Assembly: GCF_001305515.1 (NCBI RefSeq)
Contig: NZ_LJYW01000001.1
Location: 5,024,001 to 5,088,000, forward strand
Direction: 5' to 3'
DNA: 64,000 nt
DNA from: Prosthecodimorpha hirschii
GTDB lineage: Bacteria > Pseudomonadota > Alphaproteobacteria > Rhizobiales > Ancalomicrobiaceae
Numbering within the stretch: the stretch's first letter is position 1; each line of letters starts with the position of its first letter. Below the pieces are notes generated by a model, which was given only the letters and a program-made list of their open reading frames with translations, was not told where the DNA came from and did no database searches. The position numbers were made by a program, and so were the translations under genes. Positions 33,872-44,490 of this stretch are shown here, piece by piece.

Positions 33872-35401
33872 TCAGGCGTCCTCCCTCCGCATGATCGCTG
33901 CCATGATCCGTTCCTGGCTTGCCTCCGCGGCCGGGAACTCGCCGACGAACCGCCCCTCGTTCATCACGTAGATGCGGTCGGTGATGCCGAGCAGTTCGGG
34001 CATCTCGGAGGAGATCACGATCACGCCGCGGCCGGAATCGGCGAGCTGGTGGATGATGGTATAGATTTCGTACTTGGCGCCCACGTCGATGCCGCGGGTC
34101 GGTTCGTCCAGGATCAGGATCTTCGGATCGGCGTGCAGCCATTTCGACAGCACGACCTTCTGCTGGTTGCCGCCCGACAGATTGACGGTCTGGTGCGTGA
34201 TGCCGGCCGAGCGGATCTTGAGCCGCTCGCGGAAGCGCTTGGCGAGCGTCACCTCCGCATGGCGGTCGATCACGCCGCGCTCGGAAATCTTGTCGAGGCC
34301 GGCCAGCGGCACGTTGAAGCGGATGTCCTCGTTGAGGATCAGGCCGAGCTGCTTGCGGTCCTCGGTGACATAGGCGATGCCGGCCTCGATCGCCTTCGGG
34401 ATGGTGGAGACGTCGACCGGCCGGCCATCCATCAGCACCTCGCCGGAGATGCGCCGGCCATAGGCGCGCCCGAACACCGACATGGCGAATTCGGTCCGGC
34501 CGGCCCCCATCAGGCCGGCAATGCCGACCACCTCGCCGCGGCGGACGTGCAAATTGACGCCCTTGACCACCAGCCTTTCGGGATGGACCGGGTGATGCAC
34601 CCGCCAGTCCTTGACCTCGAAGATGACCTCGCCGATCGCCGGCGTCCGGTGCGGATAGCGGTCGTTCATCTCGCGGCCGACCATGCCGCGGATGATGCGG
34701 TTCTCGTCGATCGCGCCGGCGCTGGCCTCGATCGTCTCGACCGTGGAGCCGTCGCGCAGGATGGTGATGGAATCGGCGATGCGGGAAATCTCGTTCAGCT
34801 TGTGCGAGATCATGATCGCCGTGATGCCGTGGCCCTTCAGCTCCAGGAGCAGGTCGAGCAGGGCCTGGCTGTCGCGTTCGTTGAGGCTGGCGGTCGGCTC
34901 GTCGAGGATCAGGAGCTTGACCTCCTTGGCCAGCGCCTTGGCGATCTCGACCAGCTGCTGCTTGCCGACGCCGATATCGGTGATCAGCGTCGACGGGCTC
35001 TCCTTGAGCCCGACCTTGGCCATCAGTTCGCGCGCGCGCCGGTGGGTCTGGAACCAGTCAATCACCCCGTTCCTGGCGATCTCGTTGCCGAGAAACAAGT
35101 TCTCGGCGATCGAGAGCTGCGGGGCGAGCGCCAGTTCCTGGTGGATGATGATGATGCCGAGCCGTTCGGAATCGTGGATGCCGCGGAAGTGCCGGACCTG
35201 GCCCTCGTAGACGATGTCGCCCTCGTAGGAGCCGGCCGGATAGACGCCGGACAGGACCTTCATCAGGGTCGACTTGCCGGCACCGTTCTCGCCGCAGATG
35301 GCGTGGATCTCGCCCTTGCGGACGGTCAGATTGACGTTCTGCAAGGCCTTCACGCCCGGGAAGGTCTTGGTGATGCCGCGCATTTCGAGAATCGAGTCCA
35401 T
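33872..35401 (-). CDS. gguA: Multiple-sugar ABC transporter ATPase, GguA
   Basis: A 509-residue ATPase with two ABC domains fused, as in the CUT2 sugar importers. The first domain has Walker [10 protein letters not shown], signature [13 protein letters not shown] and Walker [12 protein letters not shown]. The second has [10 protein letters not shown] in place of a normal Walker A, as is usual in this family, with [15 protein letters not shown] and [13 protein letters not shown]. The start [21 protein letters not shown] closely fits GguA. It energises uptake of aldoses bound by ChvE. It lies about 170 bp after chvE, a gap that holds a small hairpin. Confidence 0.94.
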   Translation of the reverse strand: MDSILEMRGITKTFPGVKALQNVNLTVRKGEIHAICGENGAGKSTLMKVLSGVYPAGSYEGDIVYEGQVRHFRGIHDSERLGIIIIHQELALAPQLSIAENLFLGNEIARNGVIDWFQTHRRARELMAKVGLKESPSTLITDIGVGKQQLVEIAKALAKEVKLLILDEPTASLNERDSQALLDLLLELKGHGITAIMISHKLNEISRIADSITILRDGSTVETIEASAGAIDENRIIRGMVGREMNDRYPHRTPAIGEVIFEVKDWRVHHPVHPERLVVKGVNLHVRRGEVVGIAGLMGAGRTEFAMSVFGRAYGRRISGEVLMDGRPVDVSTIPKAIEAGIAYVTEDRKQLGLILNEDIRFNVPLAGLDKISERGVIDRHAEVTLAKRFRERLKIRSAGITHQTVNLSGGNQQKVVLSKWLHADPKILILDEPTRGIDVGAKYEIYTIIHQLADSGRGVIVISSEMPELLGITDRIYVMNEGRFVGEFPAAEASQERIMAAIMRREDA

Positions 35402-35538
35402 CGCCCCTCCGGGTCGGCTGCGGCGCCGACGCGCCTCCGCGGGACGGTCGGTCCCGGGGACGGTTCAGATCAGTCTGGCGGGTTCGAGACCGGACGCCGG
35501 CCGGGGGGCCGGCCGGCCGACAGGGGGAGGGTCCGACC

Positions 35539-35555
35539 CGGACGGACGCCGTCCG
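35539..35555 (-). promoter_or_regulatory. Hairpin between chvE and gguA
   Basis: CGGACGG at 35539-35545 pairs with CCGTCCG at 35549-35555 around an ACG loop, 16 bases beyond the chvE stop. GC-rich self-complementary sequence (GGCCGG blocks) continues to about 35500. Such structures after binding-protein genes often stabilise that mRNA and lower expression of the membrane parts. The role here is inferred. Confidence 0.45.
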
Positions 35556-35570
35556 CCCGAGTCGCGGCCG

Positions 35571-36635
35571 TCACTTCACCTGGGCTTCGGTATAGTAGCC
35601 GGAGCCGACCAGGATGTCCTTCCAGTTCGAAGCGTCGACCGCCACCGGCTTCAGCAGGTAGGACGGAACGACCTTCTTGCCGTTGTCGTAGGTCTTGGTG
35701 TCGTTGACTTCGGGCTGCTTGCCGGACAGGACCGCGTCGACCATGTTGGCCGTGACCTTGGCCAGTTCGCGGGTGTCCTTGAAGATGGTCGAATACTGCT
35801 CGCCCTTGATGATCGACTTGACCGACGGGACCTCGGCGTCCTGGCCGGAGACGAAGGGCAGCGGCTGGGCCGCGGTGCCGTAGCCGACCGCCTTCAGGGA
35901 CGAGATGATGCCCATCGACAGGCCGTCATAGGGCGACAGGACCGCGTTCACCTTGGCGTCCTTGCCGTAGTAGGCCGACAGGATCGCATCCATGCGCGCC
36001 TGCGCGACCGCGCCGTCCCAGCGCAGCGTCGCGACCTTGTCGAAGGCCGTCTGCTTGGACCGGACCACGAGCTTGCCGGAGTCCAGGTAGGGCTTCAGCA
36101 CCGACATGGCGCCGTTGAAGAAGAAGGTGGCGTTGTTGTCGTCCGGCGAGCCGGCGAACAGCTCGATGTTGAACGGACCCTTGCCGTCCTTCAGGCCGAG
36201 CGCCTTCTCGAGCGTCTGCGCCTGCAGCACGCCGACCTGGAAGTTGTCGAAGGTCGCGTAGTAGTCGACATTCTCCGAGCCGCGGATCAGACGGTCGTAG
36301 GCGATGACCTTGATGCCGCTGTCGCTGGCCTTCTTCAGCGCCGAGGTCAGCGTCGTGCCGTCGATCGCGGCGATCACCAGGACCTTGACCTTCTTGGTGA
36401 TCATGCCCTCGATCTGGGCGAGCTGGTTCGGGATGTCGTCCTCGGCATATTGCAGGTCGGTGCCATAGCCCTTGGACTTGAACACCTTGACCATGTTGTC
36501 GCCGTCGGCGATCCAGCGCGCCGACGACTTGGTCGGCATGGCGATGCCGATCGTGCCCTTCTCCTGGGCGATGGCGGACCCGAAGGTCGCCAGGCCGAGC
36601 GCGAGCGCGGCCAGTGCGGTCGTGATGAACTTCAA
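35571..36635 (-). CDS. chvE: Periplasmic multiple-sugar-binding protein, ChvE
   Basis: A 354-residue binding protein that begins at a TTG at 36635, preceded by the strong ribosome site GGGAGGAT. A signal peptide ([21 protein letters not shown]) is cut before [18 protein letters not shown]. The mature sequence follows ChvE closely: [64 protein letters not shown] and [16 protein letters not shown]. In Agrobacterium, ChvE binds aldoses for uptake and also signals to VirA in virulence. No virA is here, so transport is the likely role. It is the first gene of the operon and transcription likely begins in 36636-36800. Confidence 0.95.
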   Translation of the reverse strand: MKFITTALAALALGLATFGSAIAQEKGTIGIAMPTKSSARWIADGDNMVKVFKSKGYGTDLQYAEDDIPNQLAQIEGMITKKVKVLVIAAIDGTTLTSALKKASDSGIKVIAYDRLIRGSENVDYYATFDNFQVGVLQAQTLEKALGLKDGKGPFNIELFAGSPDDNNATFFFNGAMSVLKPYLDSGKLVVRSKQTAFDKVATLRWDGAVAQARMDAILSAYYGKDAKVNAVLSPYDGLSMGIISSLKAVGYGTAAQPLPFVSGQDAEVPSVKSIIKGEQYSTIFKDTRELAKVTANMVDAVLSGKQPEVNDTKTYDNGKKVVPSYLLKPVAVDASNWKDILVGSGYYTEAQVK

Positions 36636-36936
36636 ATTATCCTCCCTCGCGCGACCGGCATGGACCTGCGCCTGCCGGTTCGATCCGAGCCGTGGTGCGA
36701 TTCGGAGGCGGTGAGCCAGTCCCTTCGGAAGCCTGCCCGCCCGATCGCCCCGTCGCCTCCCAGCGCGGCTCTTCAGCAGCGGAGCGTCTTCAAAAGCGCG
36801 CACGCTGTCAATCGTCTGTTCCGTGATTTGTATGAGGATATCTTGGCCTTTCCGGCGGCCCCGGCGCGGGGCGACCGAGACGCGCATTGACCTTCGGCCC
36901 GCATCCGGTTTCCCTCGAAGGCCAGAAAGGAAACCC
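36636..36936. other. Divergent control region between chvE and the deacetylase gene
   Basis: This gap holds the promoters of two divergent transcripts. A patch near 36790-36850 is less GC-rich and contains GTTCCGTGATTTGTATGAGG, which may be the core. I see no confident -35/-10 pair or regulator site, and no gene. Confidence 0.4.
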
Positions 36937-37872
36937 ATGCCCGACCAGGATCCAAAGCGGCATCATGATGCCGTCTCGCCGCCGCGTCTCGCCGGCCACG
37001 GGCGCTACGGCTACAGCGCCCTGCCGCACCGGCCGGTCTGGACCTGGCCGAACGGCGCGCGGCTCGCGGTCTATGTCGCCGTCAACATGGAGCATTTCGC
37101 CTTCGGCGAGGGGCTCGGTGCGGAACTGGCCCCGGGCGGCCCGCAACCCGACGTGCTGAACTACGCCTGGCGCGACTATGGCAACCGGGTCGGCGTCTGG
37201 CGGCTGATCGATCTCCTCGACGATCTGGCGCTGCCGGCCTCGGTCCTGGTCAATTCCGCCATCTACGGCTATTGCCCCGAAACCATGAACGCGTTCCGGG
37301 CGCGCGGCGACGAGGTGGTCGGCCATGGCCGGACCAATGCCGAGCGGCAGGGCATCCTGGCCGAGCCCGACGAGCGTCGCCTGATCGCCGAGACCACGGC
37401 GGTGATCGCGACGGCCGAGGGCCGGGCGCCGCAGGGCTGGCTCGGGCCCTGGATCTCGCAGTCGCGCGTCACGCCGGATCTGCTGAAGGAGGCGGGCTAT
37501 TCCTATCTGCTCGACTGGTCGATGGACGAGCAGCCGGTCTGGTTTCGGACCCGCGACGGCGGCCGCATCCTGTCGGTGCCCTATCCGCAGGAACTGAACG
37601 ACATTCCGTCGATCGTCGGGCGCAAGGATACCGGCGAGGATTTCGCCCATATCCTGGAGACGACCTTCGACGAGATGGTCGATCAGTCCGCCAAGGCGCC
37701 GCTGGTCATGGGCATCGCGCTGCATCCCTATCTGGTCGGTCAGCCGCACCGGTTGCGGCCGCTGCGCCGGGCCCTGCGCCGGATCGCCGGGCGCCGCGAC
37801 GACCTCTGGATCACCACGGCCGGCGCCATCGCGGCGCATGCCGCCGGCCTGCCCGAGGGAACGATCCCCTGA
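36937..37872 (+). CDS. Polysaccharide deacetylase family protein (PuuE-like)
   Basis: A 311-residue NodB-fold protein from the ATG at 36937, with AAAGG ahead of it. The start region [20 protein letters not shown] and the metal/catalytic part with [30 protein letters not shown] and [20 protein letters not shown] match the PuuE-like branch. That branch includes non-metal allantoinases and other amidases besides polysaccharide deacetylases. [16 protein letters not shown] is also shared. The gamma-glutamyltransferase gene follows on the same strand, so nitrogen release from an amide is as likely as acting on a polysaccharide. Confidence 0.8.
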   Translation: MPDQDPKRHHDAVSPPRLAGHGRYGYSALPHRPVWTWPNGARLAVYVAVNMEHFAFGEGLGAELAPGGPQPDVLNYAWRDYGNRVGVWRLIDLLDDLALPASVLVNSAIYGYCPETMNAFRARGDEVVGHGRTNAERQGILAEPDERRLIAETTAVIATAEGRAPQGWLGPWISQSRVTPDLLKEAGYSYLLDWSMDEQPVWFRTRDGGRILSVPYPQELNDIPSIVGRKDTGEDFAHILETTFDEMVDQSAKAPLVMGIALHPYLVGQPHRLRPLRRALRRIAGRRDDLWITTAGAIAAHAAGLPEGTIP

Positions 37873-37966
37873 CCGGCGGGACCTTGCCGGTCTCCCGGGA
37901 CCGCGCGTCCGTCCCCGTATCCTATAGCTCGCAGCCTTTTTCTGCCCGCCTCGCCTGGAGCCTGCC

Positions 37967-39559
37967 ATGATCGAGACCCGACGCGCCTTCCGCGGCATGG
38001 TGACCGCACCGCACGACCTCGCCGCCCGTGCCGGCCTGCGCATCCTGGAGGAGGGCGGCAGCGCGGTCGAGGCCATGGTGGCGATGGCGGCGGCGATCGC
38101 CGTCGTCTACCCGCACATGAACGGGCCCGGCGGCGACAATTTCTGGATCGTCGCGCGGCCCGGTGCGGCCCCTATCGGGATCGACGCCTGCGGGGCGGCG
38201 GCCGGCCTGGCGAGCGCGGATTACTATCGCGCGGCTGGCCATGGCGCGATCCCGGCGCGCGGACCCCTGGCGGCGTTGACCGTCGCCGGCGCGGTCTCCG
38301 GCTGGCAGGCCGCGCTCGCCCTCGATGCCGCCGCGAACGCCCGGCCGCTGCCGCTGGCGCGGCTGTTCGAGGATGCGATCGGACACGCCCGCGACGGGGT
38401 GCCGGTGTCGCGCACGCTCGCCCGCAACGCCGCCGCCAAGCGCGCCGAGTTGGAGCCGGTGCCCGGATTCTCAAGCGTCTATGCGCCCGGCGGACGGCTG
38501 GTCGAGGTCGGCGACCGGCTGACCCAGCCGCGGGTCGCCGCCACGCTGGAGCATCTGGCGCGCGCCGGTCTCGACGACTTCTATCGCGGCGATCTCGCCC
38601 GGAGCCTCGCCGGCGACCTAGAACGGGCCGGCGCGCCGCTGCGGCTCGGCGACCTGGAGCGCCACCGCGCCCTGACGCTGCCGCCGCTGTCGGTCGCCGT
38701 CGGGCCGCACCGGGTCTTCAACATGCCGCCGCCGACCCAGGGCCTCGCCTCGCTGATGATCCTCGCCCTCTATGCCCGGCTCGGCGTGGCGGAAGGCGAG
38801 GGGTTCGAGCATCTGCACGGGCTCGTCGAGGCGACCAAGCAGGCCTTCATCATCCGCGACCGGCATGTCGGCGACCCGGCCTATATGAGCCGGCCGGCGA
38901 CCGATTTCCTCGCCGATGCGCTGCTCGACGATCTCGCCGGGCGGATCGACCGCGCCCGCGCGCTGCCCTGGCCGCATGTCGCCCCACCCGGCGACACGGT
39001 CTGGCTCGGCGCGATCGACCGCGACGGCACGGCGGTCAGTTTCATCCAGAGCGTCTATTGGGAGTTCGGCTCCGGGCTGGTGCTGCCGGAGAGCGGGGTC
39101 ACCTGGCAGAACCGCGGCACGTCGTTCTCGCTCGATTCGAACCATTGCAACGCATTGCAACCCAATCGACGGCCATTCCACACCATTCAGCCGGCCTATG
39201 CGGAATTGGCCGATGGCCGCCGCATGGTCTACGGCACGATGGGCGGGGAGGGCCAGCCGCAGACGCAGGCGGCCGTCTTCTCGCGCCATGTCCTGCACGG
39301 CATGCCCCTGCAGGCGGCGGTCAGCGCGCCGCGCTGGCTGCTCGGCCGGACCTGGGGCGCCTCGGCGACCAACCTGAAGATCGAATCGCGCGTCGACCCG
39401 GCCGTGGTCTCGGCGCTGGTCGCGGCCGGCCACGAGGTCGAGACGGTCGGCGCCTACGAGGAGATGATGGGCCATGCCGGCGCCATCGTGCTGAGCCCGT
39501 CCGGCCTGTTCGAGGGCGCCGCCGATCCGCGCTCCGACGGCGCCGCGATGGGCTTCTGA
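37967..39559 (+). CDS. Gamma-glutamyltransferase family protein
   Basis: A 530-residue Ntn-hydrolase precursor. Autocleavage should occur before the Thr at about residue 344 in PPGDTVWLGAIDRDG, splitting it into large and small subunits; this Thr is also the nucleophile. N-terminal GLRILEEGGSAVEAMVAM and HMNGPGGDNFWIV, and C-terminal WQNRGTSFSLD with YGTMGGEGQPQTQ, fit the family. No signal peptide is evident, unlike E. coli GGT, so it is probably cytoplasmic and may act on other gamma-glutamyl or amide compounds. It follows the PuuE-like gene by about 95 bp and is convergent with the GH3 gene. Confidence 0.9.
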   Translation: MIETRRAFRGMVTAPHDLAARAGLRILEEGGSAVEAMVAMAAAIAVVYPHMNGPGGDNFWIVARPGAAPIGIDACGAAAGLASADYYRAAGHGAIPARGPLAALTVAGAVSGWQAALALDAAANARPLPLARLFEDAIGHARDGVPVSRTLARNAAAKRAELEPVPGFSSVYAPGGRLVEVGDRLTQPRVAATLEHLARAGLDDFYRGDLARSLAGDLERAGAPLRLGDLERHRALTLPPLSVAVGPHRVFNMPPPTQGLASLMILALYARLGVAEGEGFEHLHGLVEATKQAFIIRDRHVGDPAYMSRPATDFLADALLDDLAGRIDRARALPWPHVAPPGDTVWLGAIDRDGTAVSFIQSVYWEFGSGLVLPESGVTWQNRGTSFSLDSNHCNALQPNRRPFHTIQPAYAELADGRRMVYGTMGGEGQPQTQAAVFSRHVLHGMPLQAAVSAPRWLLGRTWGASATNLKIESRVDPAVVSALVAAGHEVETVGAYEEMMGHAGAIVLSPSGLFEGAADPRSDGAAMGF

Positions 39560-39590
39560 GGCGCCCCGGGGCGATCCGCCCGATTGGGGG

Positions 39591-41774
39591 CTACCCGGCT
39601 CCGAGCGTCACCTCGGCGACGAGGTGTCGGCTGCGCTCGGCATCGAGCCCGACCCGGACGGCATAGCGGCCGGGCTCCGGACCGGCACCGTCGTCGAGGC
39701 GATCGAGCGCTGCGGCCGAGAGCGGAATGGTCAGCCGCTGGGTCTCCCCGGGGGCCAGCGCGACCCGTTCGACTGCGCGCAGCTCCAGGACCGGACGGTT
39801 CGGCAGGGCCTTGAGCGCCTGGATGAAGACGAAGATCACGGCCTCGTCGGACCGGGCCGCCGTGCTCGCCACGGTGACCGCGACCGACACCGTGCCGGTC
39901 GGTCCGACGGCCTCGGGCGTCACCGACAGGCCCGACAGCGCGAAGGCGCCGGGCGTGCCGCCATGGCCGAACGGGAACTGCGGCGCGTTCGGCAGGTCGA
40001 GATAGTGCGACGTGAAGGGATTGTCGGGATCGTAGGGGCGGCCGCTCGGGCGCTCGCCGAAGAAGACCGGGAGCTGGCCGGGGCTGCGCGGCCAGGAGAC
40101 CGGCAGGCGGCCGCCGGCCGCTGCGTCGCCGGCGAGGATGCGGGCGAGCGCGGCGGCGATCTCCGATCCGCCGAACCATGCCATCAGGGCGGCCCCGGCG
40201 CGATCGATCACCGCCGGGGCGATCAGCGGGCGGCCGCCGGTGAGGATCAGGACGGTCGGCCGGCCGAGGGCGAAGATGGCCTCGGCGAGGGCGGCCTGAT
40301 CGCCGGGCAGGCCCGGCTCGGCGCGGCTCGCCGCCTCGCCGCTCCAGTCCGCCGGCTCGCCCAGGCAAAGCAGCACGAGATCGGCCGCGCGCGCCGCCGC
40401 AACCGCCCCGGCCAAGCCGCGCCGGCCGGGCCGGCGGGCGTCGACGCCGGCCTTGGAGAGGATTTCGGCCTCGGGAAAGCGGGCGCGCAGGGCCGTCGGC
40501 AGCGAGGGCGCCCGGTCGGGCTCGCCGAGCCCCGCCCATGGGCCGATCCGGTCGGCGCCGCCGCCCCGGTCGCGCCCGAACGGGCCGATCACCGCGATCT
40601 TCCGCGGGCTGCCGACGGGCAGGAGGCCGGATCGGTCGTGCAGAAGCACGGTGCCGCGTTCGGCGGCATGCCGGGCGAGCGCGCGCCGGCCGGCGGCATC
40701 GGTCGAGGCCGGCGGCCCGGCCGCGGCGGCGGGCTCCGCCTCCGCCGCGAACAGGCCGAGCCGCTCCTTCAGCGCCAGCACGCGCAGCACCGCCGCGTCG
40801 ATCGTCTCGGGTTCGACCAGACCACGCTCCAGGGCTTCGGGCAGGCCGCACCGATAGGCCCCGCTGACCATGTCGATATCGACCCCGGCATTCAGCGCCA
40901 GGGCGGCGGCCTCGGCGAGATCCGCCGCGACGCCGTGGGCGACGAGCTGGCCGATCGCGTCCCAGTCGCTGATGACCACGCCGTCAAAGCCCCAGTCGTG
41001 CCGCAGGCGGCCTGCGATCAGCGCGGCATGGGCGGTCATCGGGATGCCGTCGATATCCGAGAAGGCCGGCATGATCGCCGCCACCCCGGCGTCGACGGCC
41101 GCGCGGAACGGCGGCAGATAGACCTCGGCGAGGCTGCCCGCCGAAACCGCCGCCGAGGCATAGTCGCGCCCGGCGATCGCGGCGCCATAGGCGACGAAAT
41201 GTTTCGCGGTCGCCGCCAGCGTCCCGGCAGCGGCGAGGTCGGCGCCCTGGAAGCCGTCGACCTTGGCGCGGGCGAACCGGGCCGCCAGCCAGGGATCCTC
41301 GCCCGGTCCCTCGACGATCCGTCCCCAGCGCGGATCGCGGGCGATGTCGAGCATCGGCGCGAAGGTCAGGTGGATGCCCTCCCGGCGGGCCTCGGCGGCG
41401 GCGGCCTGGGCGGTCTCCTGCCACAGCGCCGGATCGAAGGCGGCGGCCTCGCCGATCGGGACCGGAAAGATCGTCCGATAGCCGTGCACGACATCGAGGC
41501 TGAAGACGAGCGGGATGCCGAGCCGGGTGCTGCGCGCCAGCGTCTGGGCCGTCGCGATTCGGTCCCGGCCGACCAGATTGAGCACGCTGCCGACATGTCC
41601 GGCGGCGACGTCCGCGAGCGTGGCCGGATCGGCGACCGGTCCGGTCGGCGGTCCGCCCAGGGAGATCATGGTCAATTGGCCGAGTTTCTCGGCCAGGGTC
41701 ATCTGTTGCAGCAACGCAAGGGCACGATCGCTGGCCGGCGGGCGGCGAAGGATCGGACGGTACGGCTTTTCCAA
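39591..41774 (-). CDS. bglX: Glycoside hydrolase family 3 beta-glucosidase (BglX-like)
   Basis: A GH3 enzyme of 727 residues from a TTG at 41774, preceded by AGGAA. An ATG at 41702 would cut the first helix (ALALLQQMTLAEKLGQL), so I prefer the TTG. The barrel domain contains LDVVHGYRTIFPVPIG, LDIARDPRWGRIVEGPGEDP and the nucleophile Asp at about 270 in GVVISDWDAIGQL. The second domain and a fibronectin-like C-terminal domain (FPFGHGGTPGAF, GPTGTVSVAVTV) complete the usual layout. It cleaves beta-glucosides or related oligosaccharides. No signal peptide is visible, unlike periplasmic E. coli BglX. Confidence 0.9.
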   Translation of the reverse strand: MEKPYRPILRRPPASDRALALLQQMTLAEKLGQLTMISLGGPPTGPVADPATLADVAAGHVGSVLNLVGRDRIATAQTLARSTRLGIPLVFSLDVVHGYRTIFPVPIGEAAAFDPALWQETAQAAAAEARREGIHLTFAPMLDIARDPRWGRIVEGPGEDPWLAARFARAKVDGFQGADLAAAGTLAATAKHFVAYGAAIAGRDYASAAVSAGSLAEVYLPPFRAAVDAGVAAIMPAFSDIDGIPMTAHAALIAGRLRHDWGFDGVVISDWDAIGQLVAHGVAADLAEAAALALNAGVDIDMVSGAYRCGLPEALERGLVEPETIDAAVLRVLALKERLGLFAAEAEPAAAAGPPASTDAAGRRALARHAAERGTVLLHDRSGLLPVGSPRKIAVIGPFGRDRGGGADRIGPWAGLGEPDRAPSLPTALRARFPEAEILSKAGVDARRPGRRGLAGAVAAARAADLVLLCLGEPADWSGEAASRAEPGLPGDQAALAEAIFALGRPTVLILTGGRPLIAPAVIDRAGAALMAWFGGSEIAAALARILAGDAAAGGRLPVSWPRSPGQLPVFFGERPSGRPYDPDNPFTSHYLDLPNAPQFPFGHGGTPGAFALSGLSVTPEAVGPTGTVSVAVTVASTAARSDEAVIFVFIQALKALPNRPVLELRAVERVALAPGETQRLTIPLSAAALDRLDDGAGPEPGRYAVRVGLDAERSRHLVAEVTLGAG

Positions 41775-41849
41775 GGTTGACGTTCCTGCGCGCGACCGAC
41801 AGCTTCGGTCGACGGGCGGAGGCGACCGAACCGCCGGAAGGTAGCAGAG

Positions 41850-43580
41850 ATGACCGCAGGGTTGGAGGCATCCGAGACCCGCAATGCACCGGATCGCGCG
41901 ATCGATGCCGAGGCCGTCGCGGCGGTGCGGGCCTGGGCCCGACGCGATCGCCGTGCCCTGACGGTGATGGGCGGGCTCGCCGGCGTGGTGATCGTCAACA
42001 CCTTCCTGCAGACCCGGCTGAACGACTGGCAGGGCCTGTTCTACGACGCGCTGGAGCGGCGCGATGCGGCGTCCTTCGTCAACGAACTCCTGCATTTCCT
42101 GGCGCTTGCCGGCATGCTGCTGGTGCTCGTCGTGTCGCAGACCTGGCTGGTGGAGCGGCTGAAGATCGCCCTGCGCCGGATCATCACCGACGACCTGCTC
42201 GACCTCTGGCTGGTCCCGAAACGGGCCTATCTGCTCGCCTTCGCCGGTGAGGTCGGCGCCAATCCGGATCAGCGCATCCAGGACGATGCCCGCCGCATCG
42301 CCGAACTGACCGCCGATCTCGGCACCAGCCTGCTCCAGGCGATCCTGCTGCTCCTGACCTTCGTCGGCGTGCTTTGGGGCCTGTCGCGCCAGGTCGGCTT
42401 TCCGGTCGGCGGCGAAGTCCTGTATGTGCCCGGCTCGATGGTCTGGTGTGCGGTCGCCTTCTCGGCCTTCGGCTCCGGTCTCGCCTGGCTGATCGGCCGG
42501 CCGCTGGTGCGCTCCAATGCCGAGCGCTACGAGCGGGAGGCGGAACTGCGGCTGGCCCTGGTCCGGGTCGAGGAATCGGCGGAGGGCATCACGCTCTATG
42601 GCGGCGAGGCCGACGAGCGGCGCACGCTCGCGCGCCATTTCGAGGCCGTGACCGACGCCATGGGCCGCCTCGCCCGCCAGGTCGCCAACCTCACCTGGGC
42701 GACATCGGGCTATGGCTGGCTGGCCCTGGTCGTGCCGGTGATCGCGGCCGCGCCGGGCTATTTTTCCGGGACGCTGACGCTCGGCGGCCTGATGATGGTG
42801 GTCGGCGCCTTCAATCAGGTGCAGAGCTCGCTGCGCTGGCTGGTCGACAATGCGCCCCGGCTCGCCGACTGGATGGCCACGCTGCAGCGCATTCTGGCGC
42901 TGCGCGGCGCCCTGGTGAAGCCGGCGGGCCGCAACGGCGGGCGGGGCCATATCCGGATCGAGGAGACCGAGGACCCCAGTCTGGTGCTCGACCATCTGGA
43001 ACTGTCGCTGCCCGGCGGCACGGCCGGGCTGGCAGGTGCACCCGTCGAGACGGTGACGCCCGGCGAGCATGTGCTCATCGTGGGCGATCCGAATGCCGGC
43101 AAGAGCATGGCCTTTCTGGCTCTGGCCGGGCTTTGGACGCTCGGGTCGGGGACGATCCGCATGCCGCCGCGCAGCCGCTGCCTGTTCCTGCCGGAGCGGC
43201 CTTACCTGCCGGTCGGGCGCCTTGCCGCCGCGCTCGCCTATCCGCGCGAGCCGGAGGAGTTCGAAGCCGCCGGCCTTGCCGCCGCGCTGGATGTGGTCGG
43301 CCTCGGCCATCTGGCCGCCCGGTTGGCGGAGGAGGGGCGCTGGAGCCGCATCCTGCCGCTCGACGAGCAGCAGGTGCTGGCCTTCGCCCGGGCGATGCTG
43401 CACAAGCCCGACTGGCTCTTCCTCGACGACGCCATGAGCGCGCTCGACGAGGAGCAGATCCGGCGGCTACATGCCACGCTGGCGCGCCACCTGCCGAATA
43501 CGGCGGTGGTCGGGACCGGCCGCAAGCCGGACGGATCGGGCTTTTTCGAACGAATCGTCCGGATCCGGCGCCTCACCTGA
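41850..43580 (+). CDS. SbmA/BacA-type ABC transporter, fused permease and ATPase
   Basis: A 576-residue protein of the ABC_membrane_2 family (YddA/BacA-related). The membrane domain of about six segments has VIVNTFLQTRLNDWQGLFYDAL and EVGANPDQRIQDDARRI, typical of this group. The ATPase has a Walker A GDPNAGKSM and Walker B WLFLDDAMSALDEEQ. Its signature motif reads LPLDEQQVLAFARAML, whereas LSLGEQQ is usual, so Ser/Gly positions differ. Relatives move peptides, B12 or very-long-chain acyl compounds across the inner membrane, and rhizobial BacA is needed for symbiosis with some legumes. The substrate is unknown. Confidence 0.85.
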   Translation: MTAGLEASETRNAPDRAIDAEAVAAVRAWARRDRRALTVMGGLAGVVIVNTFLQTRLNDWQGLFYDALERRDAASFVNELLHFLALAGMLLVLVVSQTWLVERLKIALRRIITDDLLDLWLVPKRAYLLAFAGEVGANPDQRIQDDARRIAELTADLGTSLLQAILLLLTFVGVLWGLSRQVGFPVGGEVLYVPGSMVWCAVAFSAFGSGLAWLIGRPLVRSNAERYEREAELRLALVRVEESAEGITLYGGEADERRTLARHFEAVTDAMGRLARQVANLTWATSGYGWLALVVPVIAAAPGYFSGTLTLGGLMMVVGAFNQVQSSLRWLVDNAPRLADWMATLQRILALRGALVKPAGRNGGRGHIRIEETEDPSLVLDHLELSLPGGTAGLAGAPVETVTPGEHVLIVGDPNAGKSMAFLALAGLWTLGSGTIRMPPRSRCLFLPERPYLPVGRLAAALAYPREPEEFEAAGLAAALDVVGLGHLAARLAEEGRWSRILPLDEQQVLAFARAMLHKPDWLFLDDAMSALDEEQIRRLHATLARHLPNTAVVGTGRKPDGSGFFERIVRIRRLT

Positions 43581-43839
43581 ACGGGCGGTGTTACGATGTC
43601 GGGCGCTCTCCGGGACGTGATCGCGGCGGACTCGACGCGGGGCGTTGCGCACGTGAAAATTGCCCAAAATCTGATTCCGGGTTGACCACGACCCGTTTCC
43701 GATCTTCGTCTGTTGCCGAACGCACACAATCGCGATCCGAAAATCGACCGAATTGTCGCTCTGGCTGTTACGGTTCGGTCGAACGAATAACGTATCTTCG
43801 AGTGCCGGGGGCCTCGGCGAATCCGGCAGGGAGCGAACT

Positions 43840-44412
43840 ATGGCGTGGAAATCGTTTTTGGAGGAAGAGCGACGAGAGTCGTTCCGCCGCGTTGCGGGTT
43901 CGGCGCGGCGTCTGGCCTGCGCAGCCCTGGTCGGCTGCGGTCTTTTCGCGGTCGCGGCTGCCGTGCCTGCGCCGGCGCAGGCCCAGAGCGCCGAAGCGAG
44001 CGAAGGCGCCCTTCGCAGCTTCAACGGCAACTGGTCCGGCTCGGGAACGGCCCAGAATGCCCAGGGGACCGCGGAGCGGCTGCGCTGCGAGGCGTCCTAT
44101 CGGGTCGTGCCTGCCGGCGATTCGATGCAGCTGTCGATCCAGTGCAACAGCGACAACTACAAGTTTTCCCTGCGCTGTTCGATCGAGTACAATGACGGCG
44201 CCGTCACCGGCAAATGGATGGAGACCACCCGCAACGTCGAGGGTGTGATCACCGGCCGCGGGCAGGCCGGCGAGATCAAGGCCGCCGCCCAGGGGGCCCA
44301 GTTCTCGGCCTCGCTCTATATCCAGACGCGCGGCCGCACGCAGAACGTGACCATCCGTTCGCCCGGGACGGAGCTGACGCAGATCAGCATCACGTTTAAC
44401 CGGAAGGGGTAA
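43840..44412 (+). CDS. Secreted beta-rich protein of unknown function
   Basis: The ATG at 43840, with GGGAG upstream, gives 190 residues. Following a charged N-terminus, ALVGCGLFAVAAAVPAPAQA is a signal peptide. The mature part has alternating strands (FNGNWSGSGTAQNAQGT, LRCEASYRVV, SMQLSIQCNS, SLRCSIEYNDGAVTGKWM) that suggest a small beta-barrel of lipocalin-like shape. Three Cys could form a disulfide. Similar secreted proteins are common in Rhizobiales but have no function that I know. The gene sits just before mlaEFD, about 80 bp away, so a role in envelope lipid handling is possible. Confidence 0.72.
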   Translation: MAWKSFLEEERRESFRRVAGSARRLACAALVGCGLFAVAAAVPAPAQAQSAEASEGALRSFNGNWSGSGTAQNAQGTAERLRCEASYRVVPAGDSMQLSIQCNSDNYKFSLRCSIEYNDGAVTGKWMETTRNVEGVITGRGQAGEIKAAAQGAQFSASLYIQTRGRTQNVTIRSPGTELTQISITFNRKG

Positions 44413-44490
44413 GGCCATCGCCAGCCTGATCGCCGGTCATCGGAGGCCGGCATGCTCGCGGCATGACGGCGCTCGCGCGAGGGGGCGTCG

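Noticed and set aside
41775..43403. Upstream extension of the GH3 frame giving a 1270-residue protein
   Set aside because: The extension is antisense to the SbmA/BacA-type ABC gene and has no domain; the GH3 domain begins at 41774.
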